Source: Zobellia barbeyronii (GTDB taxonomy: Bacteria; Bacteroidota; Bacteroidia; Flavobacteriales; Flavobacteriaceae). Taken from it: a stretch of 64,000 nucleotides of DNA. The notes under the pieces were generated by a model. That model ran no database searches. It was not told where the DNA came from and was given only the letters and a program-made list of their open reading frames with translations. Shown piece by piece: positions 45,795-55,108 of this stretch; the first letter of the stretch is position 1, and each line of letters begins with the position of its first letter. Position numbers and translations under genes: made by a program. The stretch spans positions 868,001-932,000 of the forward strand of contig NZ_JACATN010000001.1 in NCBI RefSeq assembly GCF_018603515.1, given 5' to 3'.

Positions 45795-46583
45795 ATGATA
45801 AAAACATTCAATCTTGACAACAAGGTTATTTTAATATCTGGAGGGTATGGTTTTCTTGGTCATGCAATTACATTAAGTCTCTGTCATCATGGAGCCAAAG
45901 TTTATGTCTTGGGAAGAAGTGAGGAGAAATTTAAAAACACGTTCGCGGCAAAGGATAGTATAGTTAACTCGAATATCAATTTTTTAAAATGTGATATTTC
46001 AACTACAGAATCAATTAAACAGGCCTTTCAAACTATTGATGATAAAGAAGGTAAAATAGACGTATTAATTAATAACGCTTTTTATAGTCGTGGTCAATCT
46101 CCAGAACAGATGTCTGATGACGATTGGTCTTACGGAATTGATGGATCGCTCAATAGTGTGTTTAGAGGGATAAGGGAGATAATACCTTATTTTAAGAAGA
46201 ACGGAAGTGGAAAAATATTAAATGTATCTTCAATGTATGGAGTTGTAGCTCCGCAATTTGAAGTATATGATGAATATCCAGAATTTTTAAATCCCCCACA
46301 TTACGGGGCGGCGAAAGCTGGCGTTATTCAGATAACAAAGTATTACGCTAGTTACTTGGGGAAATATAATATTAATGTAAATACAATAACCCCCGGGCCG
46401 TTTCCTTCAGATAAAGTAAAAGAAAACAAAGGCTTTATAAAAGCCTTAGCGGAAAAAACTTGTCTGGGGCGTGTAGGTTTACCAGAAGACCTGGCGGGTT
46501 GTTTCGTTTTTTTAGCGTCAAATGCGGCAGATTATATAACCGGTCAAAATTTTGTAATAGATGGAGGATGGACAGCAAAATAA
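45795..46583 (+). CDS. Short-chain dehydrogenase/reductase within the pseudaminate operon
   Basis: 262 residues, classical SDR. The cofactor motif is SGGYGFLGHAI at about 15-25. NNAFYSRGQ replaces the usual NNAG. The catalytic Ser is in LNVSSMYG at about 144-151, and YxxxK is seen in HYGAAKAGV at about 170-178. ITGQNFVIDGGWTAK is a standard C-terminus. It overlaps the SpsF-like gene by 23 bases. The substrate is unknown; operon position suggests a sugar nucleotide or a nonulosonic acid intermediate. Confidence 0.87.
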   Translation: MIKTFNLDNKVILISGGYGFLGHAITLSLCHHGAKVYVLGRSEEKFKNTFAAKDSIVNSNINFLKCDISTTESIKQAFQTIDDKEGKIDVLINNAFYSRGQSPEQMSDDDWSYGIDGSLNSVFRGIREIIPYFKKNGSGKILNVSSMYGVVAPQFEVYDEYPEFLNPPHYGAAKAGVIQITKYYASYLGKYNINVNTITPGPFPSDKVKENKGFIKALAEKTCLGRVGLPEDLAGCFVFLASNAADYITGQNFVIDGGWTAK

Positions 46584-47403
46584 GAAAGTTGTTTTTATTA
46601 TTCAGGCAAGAATGCAATCCAGTCGTCTTCCTGGTAAAGTTTTGATGCCACTACCTCTATGGGGAGCTAAGCCTATTCTAATGTGGGTAATTGAAGAATT
46701 ACGTAAATCAAAGCACTACGGAGAAATTGTTATAGCCACCTCAAAGAATAAGGAAAACGATTTGCTAAAGGATTTTTGTATTAAAAACGAAATAACTTGT
46801 TTTCGAGGGGAAGAGGATGATGTGTTGAGCAGATTTATTACAATATTAAGAGATGCGGATTATAACACTGTAGTACGGCTAACTGCGGATAACCCAATTA
46901 TTGATATTAATACATTAGACGAAACAATAAATTTTCATCTTTTAGAAGAGAATGATTATACTGGTACAGATACTATGCCAACAGGAATGAATTTTGAAGT
47001 AATCAAAGCACAGTCTTTACTCAAAATGCCTGATCATGTACTTACTGAAAATGACAGAGAGCATGTTACTTTGTTTATTAGAAACAACCAGAAGTATAAG
47101 AAAGGAGTTTTTAATCCTGTTCTAAACAAATCATTAAAAAATTTAAGGTTAACTGTTGATTATGCCTCTGATTTATTGGTGACTTCATCTTTGTTGCAAT
47201 TCGGCGAAAGATATGGGTTAAGAGGATTGGAGCTTGTTCAGGCGGTTCTTACTGATGCTCCTTATATTTTTGAGGCAAATACTAATAATATTCAAAAGAG
47301 GCAGTTTAAAGACGCTAAGAATGAGTTGGATTTTGCAATTCAAATCTTGAAAAAATATGATTTACACCGATCTGTTTCTTTACTTGAGAAACATAAAGAA
47401 TAA
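46561..47403 (+). CDS. SpsF-like cytidylyltransferase, probable pseudaminic acid CMP-transferase (PseF role)
   Basis: 280 residues, glycosyltransferase-A/cytidylyltransferase fold. The nucleotide motif is FIIQARMQSSRLPGKVL at about 11-27, followed by CFRGEEDDVLSRF at about 79-91 and VVRLTADNPIIDINTLD at about 101-117. This matches SpsF-type proteins, which activate nonulosonic acids with CTP. No other CMP-sugar synthetase is in the locus, so it is the best PseF candidate. The ATG lies inside the SDR gene (23-base overlap). A 67-base gap separates it from the PseG-PseH gene. Confidence 0.85.
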   Translation: MEDGQQNKKVVFIIQARMQSSRLPGKVLMPLPLWGAKPILMWVIEELRKSKHYGEIVIATSKNKENDLLKDFCIKNEITCFRGEEDDVLSRFITILRDADYNTVVRLTADNPIIDINTLDETINFHLLEENDYTGTDTMPTGMNFEVIKAQSLLKMPDHVLTENDREHVTLFIRNNQKYKKGVFNPVLNKSLKNLRLTVDYASDLLVTSSLLQFGERYGLRGLELVQAVLTDAPYIFEANTNNIQKRQFKDAKNELDFAIQILKKYDLHRSVSLLEKHKE

Positions 47404-47470
47404 AGCTGAAATTTTTTAAAGATAGAACTGTTCGTTTTATTTTTTTTGTAAAATTCATAGAGTAAAAAAA

Positions 47471-48946
47471 ATGACAAAAAAAATTATTTTCAGAGCAGAT
47501 GGGAATTCTAAAACTGGTCTTGGCCACTTGTATCGTTTATTTGCAGTTGTAGATATGCTTAAAACGCAGTATGAATTCGTCTTTGTAACCCGAGTAGACT
47601 CTACTTTATCTGTAATACCATCAGAGTATGATGTAATACAGATTCCTGAAAATATTTCAATTAGTAATGAGACAGAGTGGTTGGCTCAAAATTTTGATTC
47701 GTCTGAACATATAGTTGTAGCCGATGGTTATCAGTTTAAAAGCTCTTACCAAAAACAAATAAAAAAATTAGGCTTTCAGTTGGTTTATATAGATGATTTA
47801 ATTGAATCACACATGTATGCAGATGTAATTATTAATCATGCACCAGATATAGATGAAAAAAACTTTCTAAGCGAGAAATATACAAAGTTTGGTCTAGGAA
47901 CCAAATATGCCCTTTTGCGTCAAAGATTCTTGACTCAAGCAAGAGAATCTAAAGAAGCAAATGTCCTAGATTCTTTGTTTGTTTGCTTTGGAGGTGCAGA
48001 TAAATATGACTTGTCATTGAAAGTAGCCAAAGCAGCTGTAAAAATTTCTAAAATTAAGGAAATACATATTGTTTTGGGAGGTGCATATAAAAAACAAGAA
48101 ATTTACGATTTTCAAAAAGAACACCAGAGTAACCTAATACTTCATGATGGTCTTTCTGAGCCAGAGCTAGTTAATATCATGAATCTTTGTAACTTTGCAG
48201 TTGCTCCAACAAGCACGATTTTTTACGAATTATGCTCTATTAAAATGCCTATTCTTGGGGGATATTACGTAAAAAATCAAGAAAGAATATATGAGAGCAT
48301 GAGCTCTAAGGACGTTCTTTATAAGGCAGGGGATTTTTCAAAATATTCTGTTCTAGACTTTGAAAATAAATTAAGCGCTCTAATGGATGAACCTAGGGCA
48401 GGTGATTACGTTCAAAATCAAAAAAACCTTTTTGATGGGAAAAGTGATATCCGAATTTTAGGTCTAATTAATTCTTTAAATATTTCTTTTAGAAAAGCTG
48501 TAAAAACAGACTTAGAATTAACTTATGAATGGTCAAATGATGAGCTAGTAAGAAAAAATTCTTTTAATTCTGAGCAAATTTCTTTGGATGATCATAGCAA
48601 TTGGTTCATGAAAAAAATCATTGACAATGACAACTTGTTTTTAATTGTTCAAGTTAATGAAGTTCCAGCCGGTGTGGTAAGATATGAGCTAAAAGGCGAA
48701 AATGCCGTAGTAGGTGTTTCTATTCAAAATGAATTTAGAGGACAAGGGTTAGCTACTGAGTTTTTAATCATATCTGCGGAACTTTATTTTTCTAAATATG
48801 ACAAGCCTATATTTGCTTATATTAAGAAAAGGAATGGGGCGTCAATCAAAGCATTCGAAAAAGCAGGTTATAGCTTAATTGGAGAAAAATTAATAATGAA
48901 AGAAGCAAGTTTTGTTTACAAATTAGAAACTAGTCATGGAATTTAA
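47471..48946 (+). CDS. PseG-PseH fusion: UDP-sugar hydrolase plus GNAT N-acetyltransferase
   Basis: 491 residues with two enzymes in one chain. Residues 1 to about 335 are PseG: FRADGNSKTGLGHLYRLFAV at 6-25 with the Asp-Gly and GxGH features, YIDDLIESHMYADVIINHAP at about 110-129, FVCFGGADKYDLSLKVAKAA and the GT-B-like site APTSTIFYELCSIKMP. Residues about 339-491 are a GNAT domain (FRKAVKTDLELTYEWSNDE, VGVSIQNEFRGQGLATEFLI, NGASIKAFEKAGY) of the PseH type. PseH acetylates the 4-amino group; PseG then releases the sugar from UDP, so the fusion joins consecutive steps. No frameshift is seen. It overlaps pseI by 11 bases. Confidence 0.92.
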   Translation: MTKKIIFRADGNSKTGLGHLYRLFAVVDMLKTQYEFVFVTRVDSTLSVIPSEYDVIQIPENISISNETEWLAQNFDSSEHIVVADGYQFKSSYQKQIKKLGFQLVYIDDLIESHMYADVIINHAPDIDEKNFLSEKYTKFGLGTKYALLRQRFLTQARESKEANVLDSLFVCFGGADKYDLSLKVAKAAVKISKIKEIHIVLGGAYKKQEIYDFQKEHQSNLILHDGLSEPELVNIMNLCNFAVAPTSTIFYELCSIKMPILGGYYVKNQERIYESMSSKDVLYKAGDFSKYSVLDFENKLSALMDEPRAGDYVQNQKNLFDGKSDIRILGLINSLNISFRKAVKTDLELTYEWSNDELVRKNSFNSEQISLDDHSNWFMKKIIDNDNLFLIVQVNEVPAGVVRYELKGENAVVGVSIQNEFRGQGLATEFLIISAELYFSKYDKPIFAYIKKRNGASIKAFEKAGYSLIGEKLIMKEASFVYKLETSHGI

Positions 48947-49952
48947 GAATTGTTTTATTATTGCGGAATTGTCAGCTAATCATGGTGGCGATTTAAACAT
49001 TGCGAAAGAGACGATTAGAGCAGCCAAAAGAGCCGGAGCAGATGCAATAAAACTACAGACTTATACGGCAGACACGATTACTTTAAACGTTAGAAACGAT
49101 AATTTTAAAATTAATCAAGGTACTGCTTGGGATGGTCAATATTTTTATGACCTCTATAAGGGTGCTTCGCTACCTTGGGAATGGCATAAAGAACTGTTTT
49201 CAGTCGCAAAAGAGGAGGGTCTTGTATGTTTTTCTTCTCCTTTCGATAGAACGGCAGTAGATTTTCTAGAAGATTTAGGAACTCCAATATATAAAATTGC
49301 TTCTTTTGAAATAACTGATATTCCGTTGATTGAATATGTAGCTTCCAAAGGAAAACCTATGATTATATCAACAGGGGTAGCTACTTTAGAAGATATAGAA
49401 TTAGCGATAGAAGCATGTAAAAGGGAAGGCAATCATGATATTACCATTCTGAAATGTACCTCTGCATATCCAGCGGATCCGGAAGATGCCAACCTAGTTA
49501 CTATACCAGATATAATCCAAAGATTTGGGGTTAATTCAGGGTTGTCAGACCATACACTGGGTATAGAGGCTCCGGTAGTAGCGGTATCATTAGGAGCAAA
49601 AGTAATCGAAAAGCATTTTATCCTTAATAAATCTATTGGCGGGGCAGATGCTCATTTTTCACTTGATGAATCTGAATTTAAAATGATGGTGGATGCTGTG
49701 AGAATGGCAGAAAAAATGATGGGAAAAATTGATTATGAGTTGACAGAAAAAAAGAAGAATAGTAGATATTTTTCAAGATCACTTTTTATTGCCGAAGATG
49801 TTGTAAAAGGTGAAGCTATTACTAAAAAGAATGTTAGGTCTGTTAGGCCAGGTTTGGGAATGCACCCTAAACATTTTCACGAAATACTTGGTAAAAGTTT
49901 TACAGAAACCTTGGAGAAGGGAACACCTTTGGAGGATCGGCATATTAAATAA
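48936..49952 (+). CDS. pseI: Pseudaminic acid synthase
   Basis: Condenses 2,4-diacetamido-2,4,6-trideoxy-L-altrose with phosphoenolpyruvate to give pseudaminic acid. 338 residues, NeuB family. The barrel opens FIIAELSANHGGDLNIAKE at 7-25, then AIKLQTYTADTITL at about 38-51, YKIASFEITDIPLI at about 119-132, CTSAYPADPEDANL at about 171-184 and GLSDHTLGIEAPV at about 201-213. The C-terminal SAF domain (about 280-338) includes SVRPGLGMHPKHF. It completes the B, C, H, G, I set. Confidence 0.95.
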   Translation: MEFKNCFIIAELSANHGGDLNIAKETIRAAKRAGADAIKLQTYTADTITLNVRNDNFKINQGTAWDGQYFYDLYKGASLPWEWHKELFSVAKEEGLVCFSSPFDRTAVDFLEDLGTPIYKIASFEITDIPLIEYVASKGKPMIISTGVATLEDIELAIEACKREGNHDITILKCTSAYPADPEDANLVTIPDIIQRFGVNSGLSDHTLGIEAPVVAVSLGAKVIEKHFILNKSIGGADAHFSLDESEFKMMVDAVRMAEKMMGKIDYELTEKKKNSRYFSRSLFIAEDVVKGEAITKKNVRSVRPGLGMHPKHFHEILGKSFTETLEKGTPLEDRHIK

Positions 49953-49966
49953 GTAAAACAAAATAT

Positions 49967-51184
49967 GTGCAATTAAAATTTAGAAATAAAATAAGTGTTA
50001 GAGAGCTAGAAACGCTTGTTCATTTAGGAATAATCTTAGTAGCTGGTCTCAGTACGATTTTAAGACCCTCAATGGAAAGTAAAATCACACTTTTTAGGGT
50101 ACTTCTACCTTTTCTATTTTTATGGCTATTTGTTGTAAACACTAAACAAGGTGTCAAATTATCATTTATAATTATTGGTTTTTTTTTATACTCATTAATT
50201 GCTTCGTATACTTCTAGGTTTCATGAGATTAATTGGGCTTATAATTTCTATTATATTACTATTTTTTTCTTCTATTCCTATTATAAGGAAATAATGAAAC
50301 GCTGCAACAAGGAAAGTGTATATGTTTTCTTGTCAATTCTATATAGAACATTAATTGTATTAGGCTTACTACAGTACTTTATTGGTGGAGTATATTTCAA
50401 TACTCAAAATAGATTTCCTGCTATTAACATTTTCTTTTGGAATGAAAATGAATACTCCGCTATACTTGCAATTTTCACTCCCCTGTTCTTTTTAAAGCAA
50501 AGTTCCAATTTCAAATATGTTTGGATATTTCTGTCTATATATTTAATAGCATACAATGACGCAAAATTGGCAATACTATCGCTTATTATTTTTTTTGGAG
50601 GGTATTTCATAATGAAGTTTAAACTCTTTAGAATGCGTTATATTGGCTTCGGGTTAATAGGCCTTATGGGAATTATGGTTTTGTTTTTTGCTAGGGAGTA
50701 TACTATCCAAGGAAAATATACTATTGAGTATTTTATTTCTAGACTGGCAAACGGCTTATTCACAGGTACTCCCCTTGAACATATTGGGACTTTTAATTCT
50801 CGGTCTAACGCCGTGATTATGGGGATACATGAATTTTTTAGATCTTACATGATAGGTATAGGCCCTGGTAATTCTCTATTGATGATTCAAGAACTAATAG
50901 TGCCTGGTCAAGAAAAGTGGGCAGCATACAGTATGCACAATTTCACGCTACAGCTCGTAACGGAAATGGGATTATTTGGAGTAGGAATGCTTGCCTTTTT
51001 TGTTCTTGAAATTAAACGTTCAATTGGCGGGACCTTTTATTCGCCAAATTTAATTTGGTTGTTCTTTTTTAGTTGTGTTGTTTCAATAACTTTGTTATCT
51101 GGTGCATGGTCAAATTATTTTTATCTTTTTATCTTATTTTATGCACTAGATTTTTTTAAGAATAATGAAAAAAGTAAGATTTAA
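49967..51184 (+). CDS. Wzy-like polysaccharide polymerase or O-antigen ligase-type membrane protein
   Basis: 405 residues, about 11 hydrophobic helices. A periplasmic loop near 310-325 reads AAYSMHNFTLQLVTEMGLFGVGM, the H-N-x-x-L-x-x-x-x-E-x-G pattern of the Wzy_C/WaaL superfamily. The likely start is GTG at 49967 (15 bases after pseI); an alternative is an internal Met at residue 36. It overlaps the next, similar gene by 20 bases. Polymerase and ligase activities cannot be told apart by sequence alone. Confidence 0.78.
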   Translation: MQLKFRNKISVRELETLVHLGIILVAGLSTILRPSMESKITLFRVLLPFLFLWLFVVNTKQGVKLSFIIIGFFLYSLIASYTSRFHEINWAYNFYYITIFFFYSYYKEIMKRCNKESVYVFLSILYRTLIVLGLLQYFIGGVYFNTQNRFPAINIFFWNENEYSAILAIFTPLFFLKQSSNFKYVWIFLSIYLIAYNDAKLAILSLIIFFGGYFIMKFKLFRMRYIGFGLIGLMGIMVLFFAREYTIQGKYTIEYFISRLANGLFTGTPLEHIGTFNSRSNAVIMGIHEFFRSYMIGIGPGNSLLMIQELIVPGQEKWAAYSMHNFTLQLVTEMGLFGVGMLAFFVLEIKRSIGGTFYSPNLIWLFFFSCVVSITLLSGAWSNYFYLFILFYALDFFKNNEKSKI

Positions 51185-52445
51185 AAATTTCCATTCTGTT
51201 TTAAGAAAATCTGAGTCATATATTTTGTTGGCACTTTTTTTTTCAATTCCGCTTTCTCCAAAATTAACAACGGTTTTGATTATTATTTACTCATTAGCAT
51301 CACTGTTAACTTTTGAGCGAGAATATCTTAGGAGGATATGGTTGCGAAAACCAGCTTTTTTATTGATTCTTGTCTATTTAATTTTGGTTATCGGTTTAAG
51401 TTATTCATCTGATATTAACATAGGTTTTTCTAAAATACAAACACAATTAAGCTTACTTATTTTCCCCTTGTTTCTTGGAGGTAAGAGCATATTAAAAAAG
51501 CAAAAGGAGCAATACTTGCTCAGTTTTGTTCTTGGAATCGTTTTTACTTCTCTACTATGTTTCGGTAATTCATTTTACCGCTATTTTAAAGGAGAAGAAT
51601 ATTATGTTTTAGATGAATTTTCAAGAAAAACAAACATTTTTTTTTATACTGAATTTTCAGCTTTTTTAGATTTACACCCTACTTATTTTTCTATTTATAT
51701 TGGTTTTGCATTATTCTATTTATTAGGCTTTTATAAAACCAAAAAGAAGTATGGATTTATAATAAAATGGACTGCTATAACCTTTCTTTTTGTGACTTTG
51801 ATATTTACTTCTAGTAAAGGCGGGATATTTACATTTTTTATAGCTAGTTCTGTTTACTTTATACATAGGTTTATTATGAAACCAAATAAGTATAGCGTTG
51901 CCCTTTTAATTGCTCTTATTGTGGGAGCCACAGGTATGTTCCTTATCAACCCTATACTTTATAAGCGCTCAATGCAGCTTGTTAATTCTTTCAATAAGGT
52001 CTGGGTGAAACAAGAGCAAACTAACGAATCTAGTTCAATACGCTTTGGTTTATGGAGGTTATCAGTTGAGGTTTCAAAAAAGTCACCTTTTTTTGGCTAT
52101 GGCACGGGTACAGTAATAAGAACACTCAATGAAAATTGTATTGATTTGTTTAGTTTTTCTACTTGTGAGGGTTTAAGAAATAAAAATAGTCATAATCAAT
52201 ATCTAAACTTCTTAGTTTCAAATGGGTTTTTAATACTTATACCGTTTCTATTCGCTTTATTCCTAGGACTTGTCAAGGCGTTTAAAAATAAAGATCATAT
52301 TTTCCTTTTTTTTATTGTTTTTATAGGTCTTAATTTTTTATTCGAAAGTACTTTACAGAGGGAAAGGGGTGTAGTGTTTTTCTCTGCATTTTTTATTTTG
52401 TTTCTTGTTTGTCAAAACTCTCAAAAAAAATTAGAAAATGTCTAA
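51165..52445 (+). CDS. O-antigen ligase/polymerase family membrane protein
   Basis: 426 residues, about 11-12 hydrophobic helices. It has a clear Wzy_C/WaaL motif NKNSHNQYLNFLVSNGFLILIPF near 335-360 preceded by a periplasmic loop with SSSIRFGLWRLSVEVSKKSPFFGYGTG, typical of this superfamily (the Arg and the FGYGTG segment). With the preceding gene it makes two polymerase/ligase-type proteins in tandem; one may polymerise and the other ligate. It overlaps both neighbours (20 and 8 bases). Confidence 0.83.
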   Translation: MKKVRFKNFHSVLRKSESYILLALFFSIPLSPKLTTVLIIIYSLASLLTFEREYLRRIWLRKPAFLLILVYLILVIGLSYSSDINIGFSKIQTQLSLLIFPLFLGGKSILKKQKEQYLLSFVLGIVFTSLLCFGNSFYRYFKGEEYYVLDEFSRKTNIFFYTEFSAFLDLHPTYFSIYIGFALFYLLGFYKTKKKYGFIIKWTAITFLFVTLIFTSSKGGIFTFFIASSVYFIHRFIMKPNKYSVALLIALIVGATGMFLINPILYKRSMQLVNSFNKVWVKQEQTNESSSIRFGLWRLSVEVSKKSPFFGYGTGTVIRTLNENCIDLFSFSTCEGLRNKNSHNQYLNFLVSNGFLILIPFLFALFLGLVKAFKNKDHIFLFFIVFIGLNFLFESTLQRERGVVFFSAFFILFLVCQNSQKKLENV

Positions 52446-53847
52446 CAGTATGGGGTTAAAAGAAATTGAATTGTCCTATGATACGCAGTCAATTAAATTG
52501 GATGGAGATTGTGTCTGGCCGATTTTAAGATATAAAGTTAATGAGGAGCTGCGTACTAAGGAAGGACTAACATCCAGAACTGTAAAAATCAATAAAAGCT
52601 TAATCAATGAGCTTTTGGTAACATTGTTTTATGGTTTAAAGCAGTTATTAATAATTAACCGTTATAAGTTTTGGGTTTTTTCTAATTCTGACAGGAGAAA
52701 AAAAATTCACGGGAAATACGTTGATCGTGTTATGGAGCCTATTGCGGAACATAAATTAAGAACCTTAGTTATTGAAAACCCATATCCTCTTGGTCAGCAT
52801 TATAAAAAGGATGATCTTAAGAACGGGAACATTATAAGTCAGACTGTTTTTTTTTCGTGCGCAAAACTAATTAGTCTCTTTTTAAGTAGAAATGTTAAGG
52901 TTGAAAACGAAGAAATACTCATCAAGATACTGAAAGAATCAGGTATCTCTCTAGACTATAAGGCTGTATTAAGAAATCATAGAGCTCAGTATCTATTTAT
53001 GAAATTAATGCTTAAGCTGGCTACTCCAAGAATTGTTTTTTTTGTTTATTCTGCGTCTTCAATGGGATACATAAAAGCGTTAAAGGAAAAAAATATTCCT
53101 GTTGTAGAGTTACAACATGGCGTAATTAATGAGTTGCACTATGCTTATAACGTATTTAAAGATTTTGGAAACAATTTCTACCCAGACTATTTGTTGACTT
53201 ATGGTGTTAATGAGTCTAAGATTTTCGATGCTAATAATTTTTTCATTAAATCTTCTAATGTAATTCCTATAGGATATTATTTTTTAGAAGAGTTTATTAA
53301 TTCTCCTATTGACGGTTCCAAGCATCTACCCGATAAAAATGGTTTTACAAAAATCATTGTATTAAGTTTACAGGATCCTTTCGAGAAATTTATGTTTAAA
53401 TTTTTAAATGATATCTCTTTAAGAGACAAAACTATCTTGTTTTTGTTAGTGCCTAGAGATCCGAAAAAGTCATATAAAGAATTTCAGTTTCCGGTAAATG
53501 TAAGAGTTGAACGAAATTTCAATGTATACGAGTGTTTGAAGATAGCTGATTTTCATATGACAATTAATTCTACATGTGCCATAGAATCATTATGTTTTGG
53601 AGTGCCTAATATTCTATACGATTATAAAAATTGGGCTTCGAGCTATTATGGAGAGGTTCTTAATGATTCAGGACATACGGTATTCGTAGATTCCATTATT
53701 GAATTTGAGCGTATTATGAAAGATCATCAATTTTACGACAAAGAAAAAATTGCACAAAAATCAAGAGACTTTATCGAGAGTGGTTTTGTTAGCAATTTAG
53801 ATAACGTTATTGAGCAAAAGATATTAAGGAAGGAAGAGAATGAATAA
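52438..53847 (+). CDS. Putative GT-B-fold glycosyltransferase (capsule/CDP-glycerol-transferase-like)
   Basis: 469 residues, no signal peptide or membrane helix, so cytosolic or membrane-peripheral. The second half looks like a GT-B donor domain: VVELQHGVINELHYAY near 222-237 (an HG motif at the active site of KpsC/TagF-type and sialyltransferase-like enzymes), then TINSTCAIESLCFGVPNILYD near 377-397, the acidic/Ser donor-site pattern. The N-terminal ~130 residues are not recognised. It lies just downstream of the pseudaminate genes and polymerases, making it a candidate for transferring the CMP-activated sugar (inference). Confidence 0.6.
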   Translation: MSNSMGLKEIELSYDTQSIKLDGDCVWPILRYKVNEELRTKEGLTSRTVKINKSLINELLVTLFYGLKQLLIINRYKFWVFSNSDRRKKIHGKYVDRVMEPIAEHKLRTLVIENPYPLGQHYKKDDLKNGNIISQTVFFSCAKLISLFLSRNVKVENEEILIKILKESGISLDYKAVLRNHRAQYLFMKLMLKLATPRIVFFVYSASSMGYIKALKEKNIPVVELQHGVINELHYAYNVFKDFGNNFYPDYLLTYGVNESKIFDANNFFIKSSNVIPIGYYFLEEFINSPIDGSKHLPDKNGFTKIIVLSLQDPFEKFMFKFLNDISLRDKTILFLLVPRDPKKSYKEFQFPVNVRVERNFNVYECLKIADFHMTINSTCAIESLCFGVPNILYDYKNWASSYYGEVLNDSGHTVFVDSIIEFERIMKDHQFYDKEKIAQKSRDFIESGFVSNLDNVIEQKILRKEENE

Positions 53848-55108
53848 TAGAAAATTATTTAAGAATATTTCTTTTTTCACGCTGTTCAATGTTATTAATT
53901 CTGCAATACCATTTCTTTTGCTACCTATTTTAACAACTTATCTTAGCCCAGATGATTATGCTATAATTGATATCTTTTTCAATGTATCGTTAATTGCTAC
54001 GCCTATTGTGGGATTAAGTGTGGTGCAGTCTATTAGCCGTTATTATTTTGAGGATGTTGATTTGCCAAAGTTTATTACTACTGTTTTCTTAGTGCTTGTC
54101 TCATCAGGTTTAATTTTTATGCTAATTTCAGTTGTTATTACTTTTTTAGCTCAAGGTTTTATTGAATCATATAATTTTCCGCCATTTATAATTATTGTAG
54201 CAGTTTGTTATGTTATTTTTTCACAGGTTAGTGAGATTTTATTGATATTATGGCGGGTATCGTATAAAACACTTCAATTTGGGGTTTTCAGAGTGTCTAA
54301 AACAATCTTGGACTTAGGTTTATCGGTAATTCTTATTGTATGTTTTGAAATGGGTTGGGAAGGAAGGCTAATACCTCAGTTTTTGGTTGCTTTTCTTTTT
54401 TGCATTATTGCATGTTTTTTACTTTATAGAAATGGATTTCTAAATATATTACGTATCGATAAGGTTTATAAAAAAGAAGCTTTGTCTTTTAGCTTGCCTT
54501 TAGTTTTTCATACTCTAGGTGGAAATCTAATTGGTTTTTCAGATCGTTTTTTTATACTGTTCATGCTAGGGCTTAGCGAAGTAGGAATTTACTCGGTAGG
54601 GTATCAAATAGGTATGGTGATAGCTTTATTACAAAATTCTTTCAACCAAGCTTGGGTTCCGTTCTTTTTTGGAAAACTAAAAGAAGATAACTATGATGAA
54701 AAGGTTAGAATTGTTAAAATTTCGTATGCTTACTTTCTTTTGATCCTTTTCTTAGTTTTAGTGTTTTATCTATTAACACCATTCATTTATAAGTATTTTA
54801 TTGGCAGCGCCTTTACCACGGGAAGTGCTGTAGTCCTATGGATTTTATTAGGTTATGCTTTTAACGGCATGTATAAAATGGTTGCCAATTATTTATTCTA
54901 TTTAAAGAAAACCAAATTAATAGCATATATGACTTTGGGGTCTGCAATTTTGAATTTAATTCTCAATTATTTGTTAATACAGAAGAATGGAATCCTTGGG
55001 GCTGCGCAGGCCACGACTATTACATTTTTTGTATTGTTTTTGGGCGTATTCATACTTAGCTATAAGAATTATAAAATGCCTTGGGGACTAAATAAAATTA
55101 ATACATAA
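53840..55108 (+). CDS. Wzx-type oligosaccharide flippase
   Basis: 422 residues, about 12 hydrophobic helices, MATE/MOP superfamily (polysaccharide biosynthesis protein). The N-terminus reads FFTLFNVINSAIPFLLLPILTTYLSPDDYAIIDIFF, the usual Wzx opening with the YLSPDDYA loop. SFSLPLVFHTLGGNLIGFSDRFFI near 208-231 marks the second half. It moves the lipid-linked repeat unit across the inner membrane. It overlaps the GT-B-like gene by 8 bases, and its stop overlaps the next ATG (TAATG). Confidence 0.92.
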   Translation: MNNRKLFKNISFFTLFNVINSAIPFLLLPILTTYLSPDDYAIIDIFFNVSLIATPIVGLSVVQSISRYYFEDVDLPKFITTVFLVLVSSGLIFMLISVVITFLAQGFIESYNFPPFIIIVAVCYVIFSQVSEILLILWRVSYKTLQFGVFRVSKTILDLGLSVILIVCFEMGWEGRLIPQFLVAFLFCIIACFLLYRNGFLNILRIDKVYKKEALSFSLPLVFHTLGGNLIGFSDRFFILFMLGLSEVGIYSVGYQIGMVIALLQNSFNQAWVPFFFGKLKEDNYDEKVRIVKISYAYFLLILFLVLVFYLLTPFIYKYFIGSAFTTGSAVVLWILLGYAFNGMYKMVANYLFYLKKTKLIAYMTLGSAILNLILNYLLIQKNGILGAAQATTITFFVLFLGVFILSYKNYKMPWGLNKINT

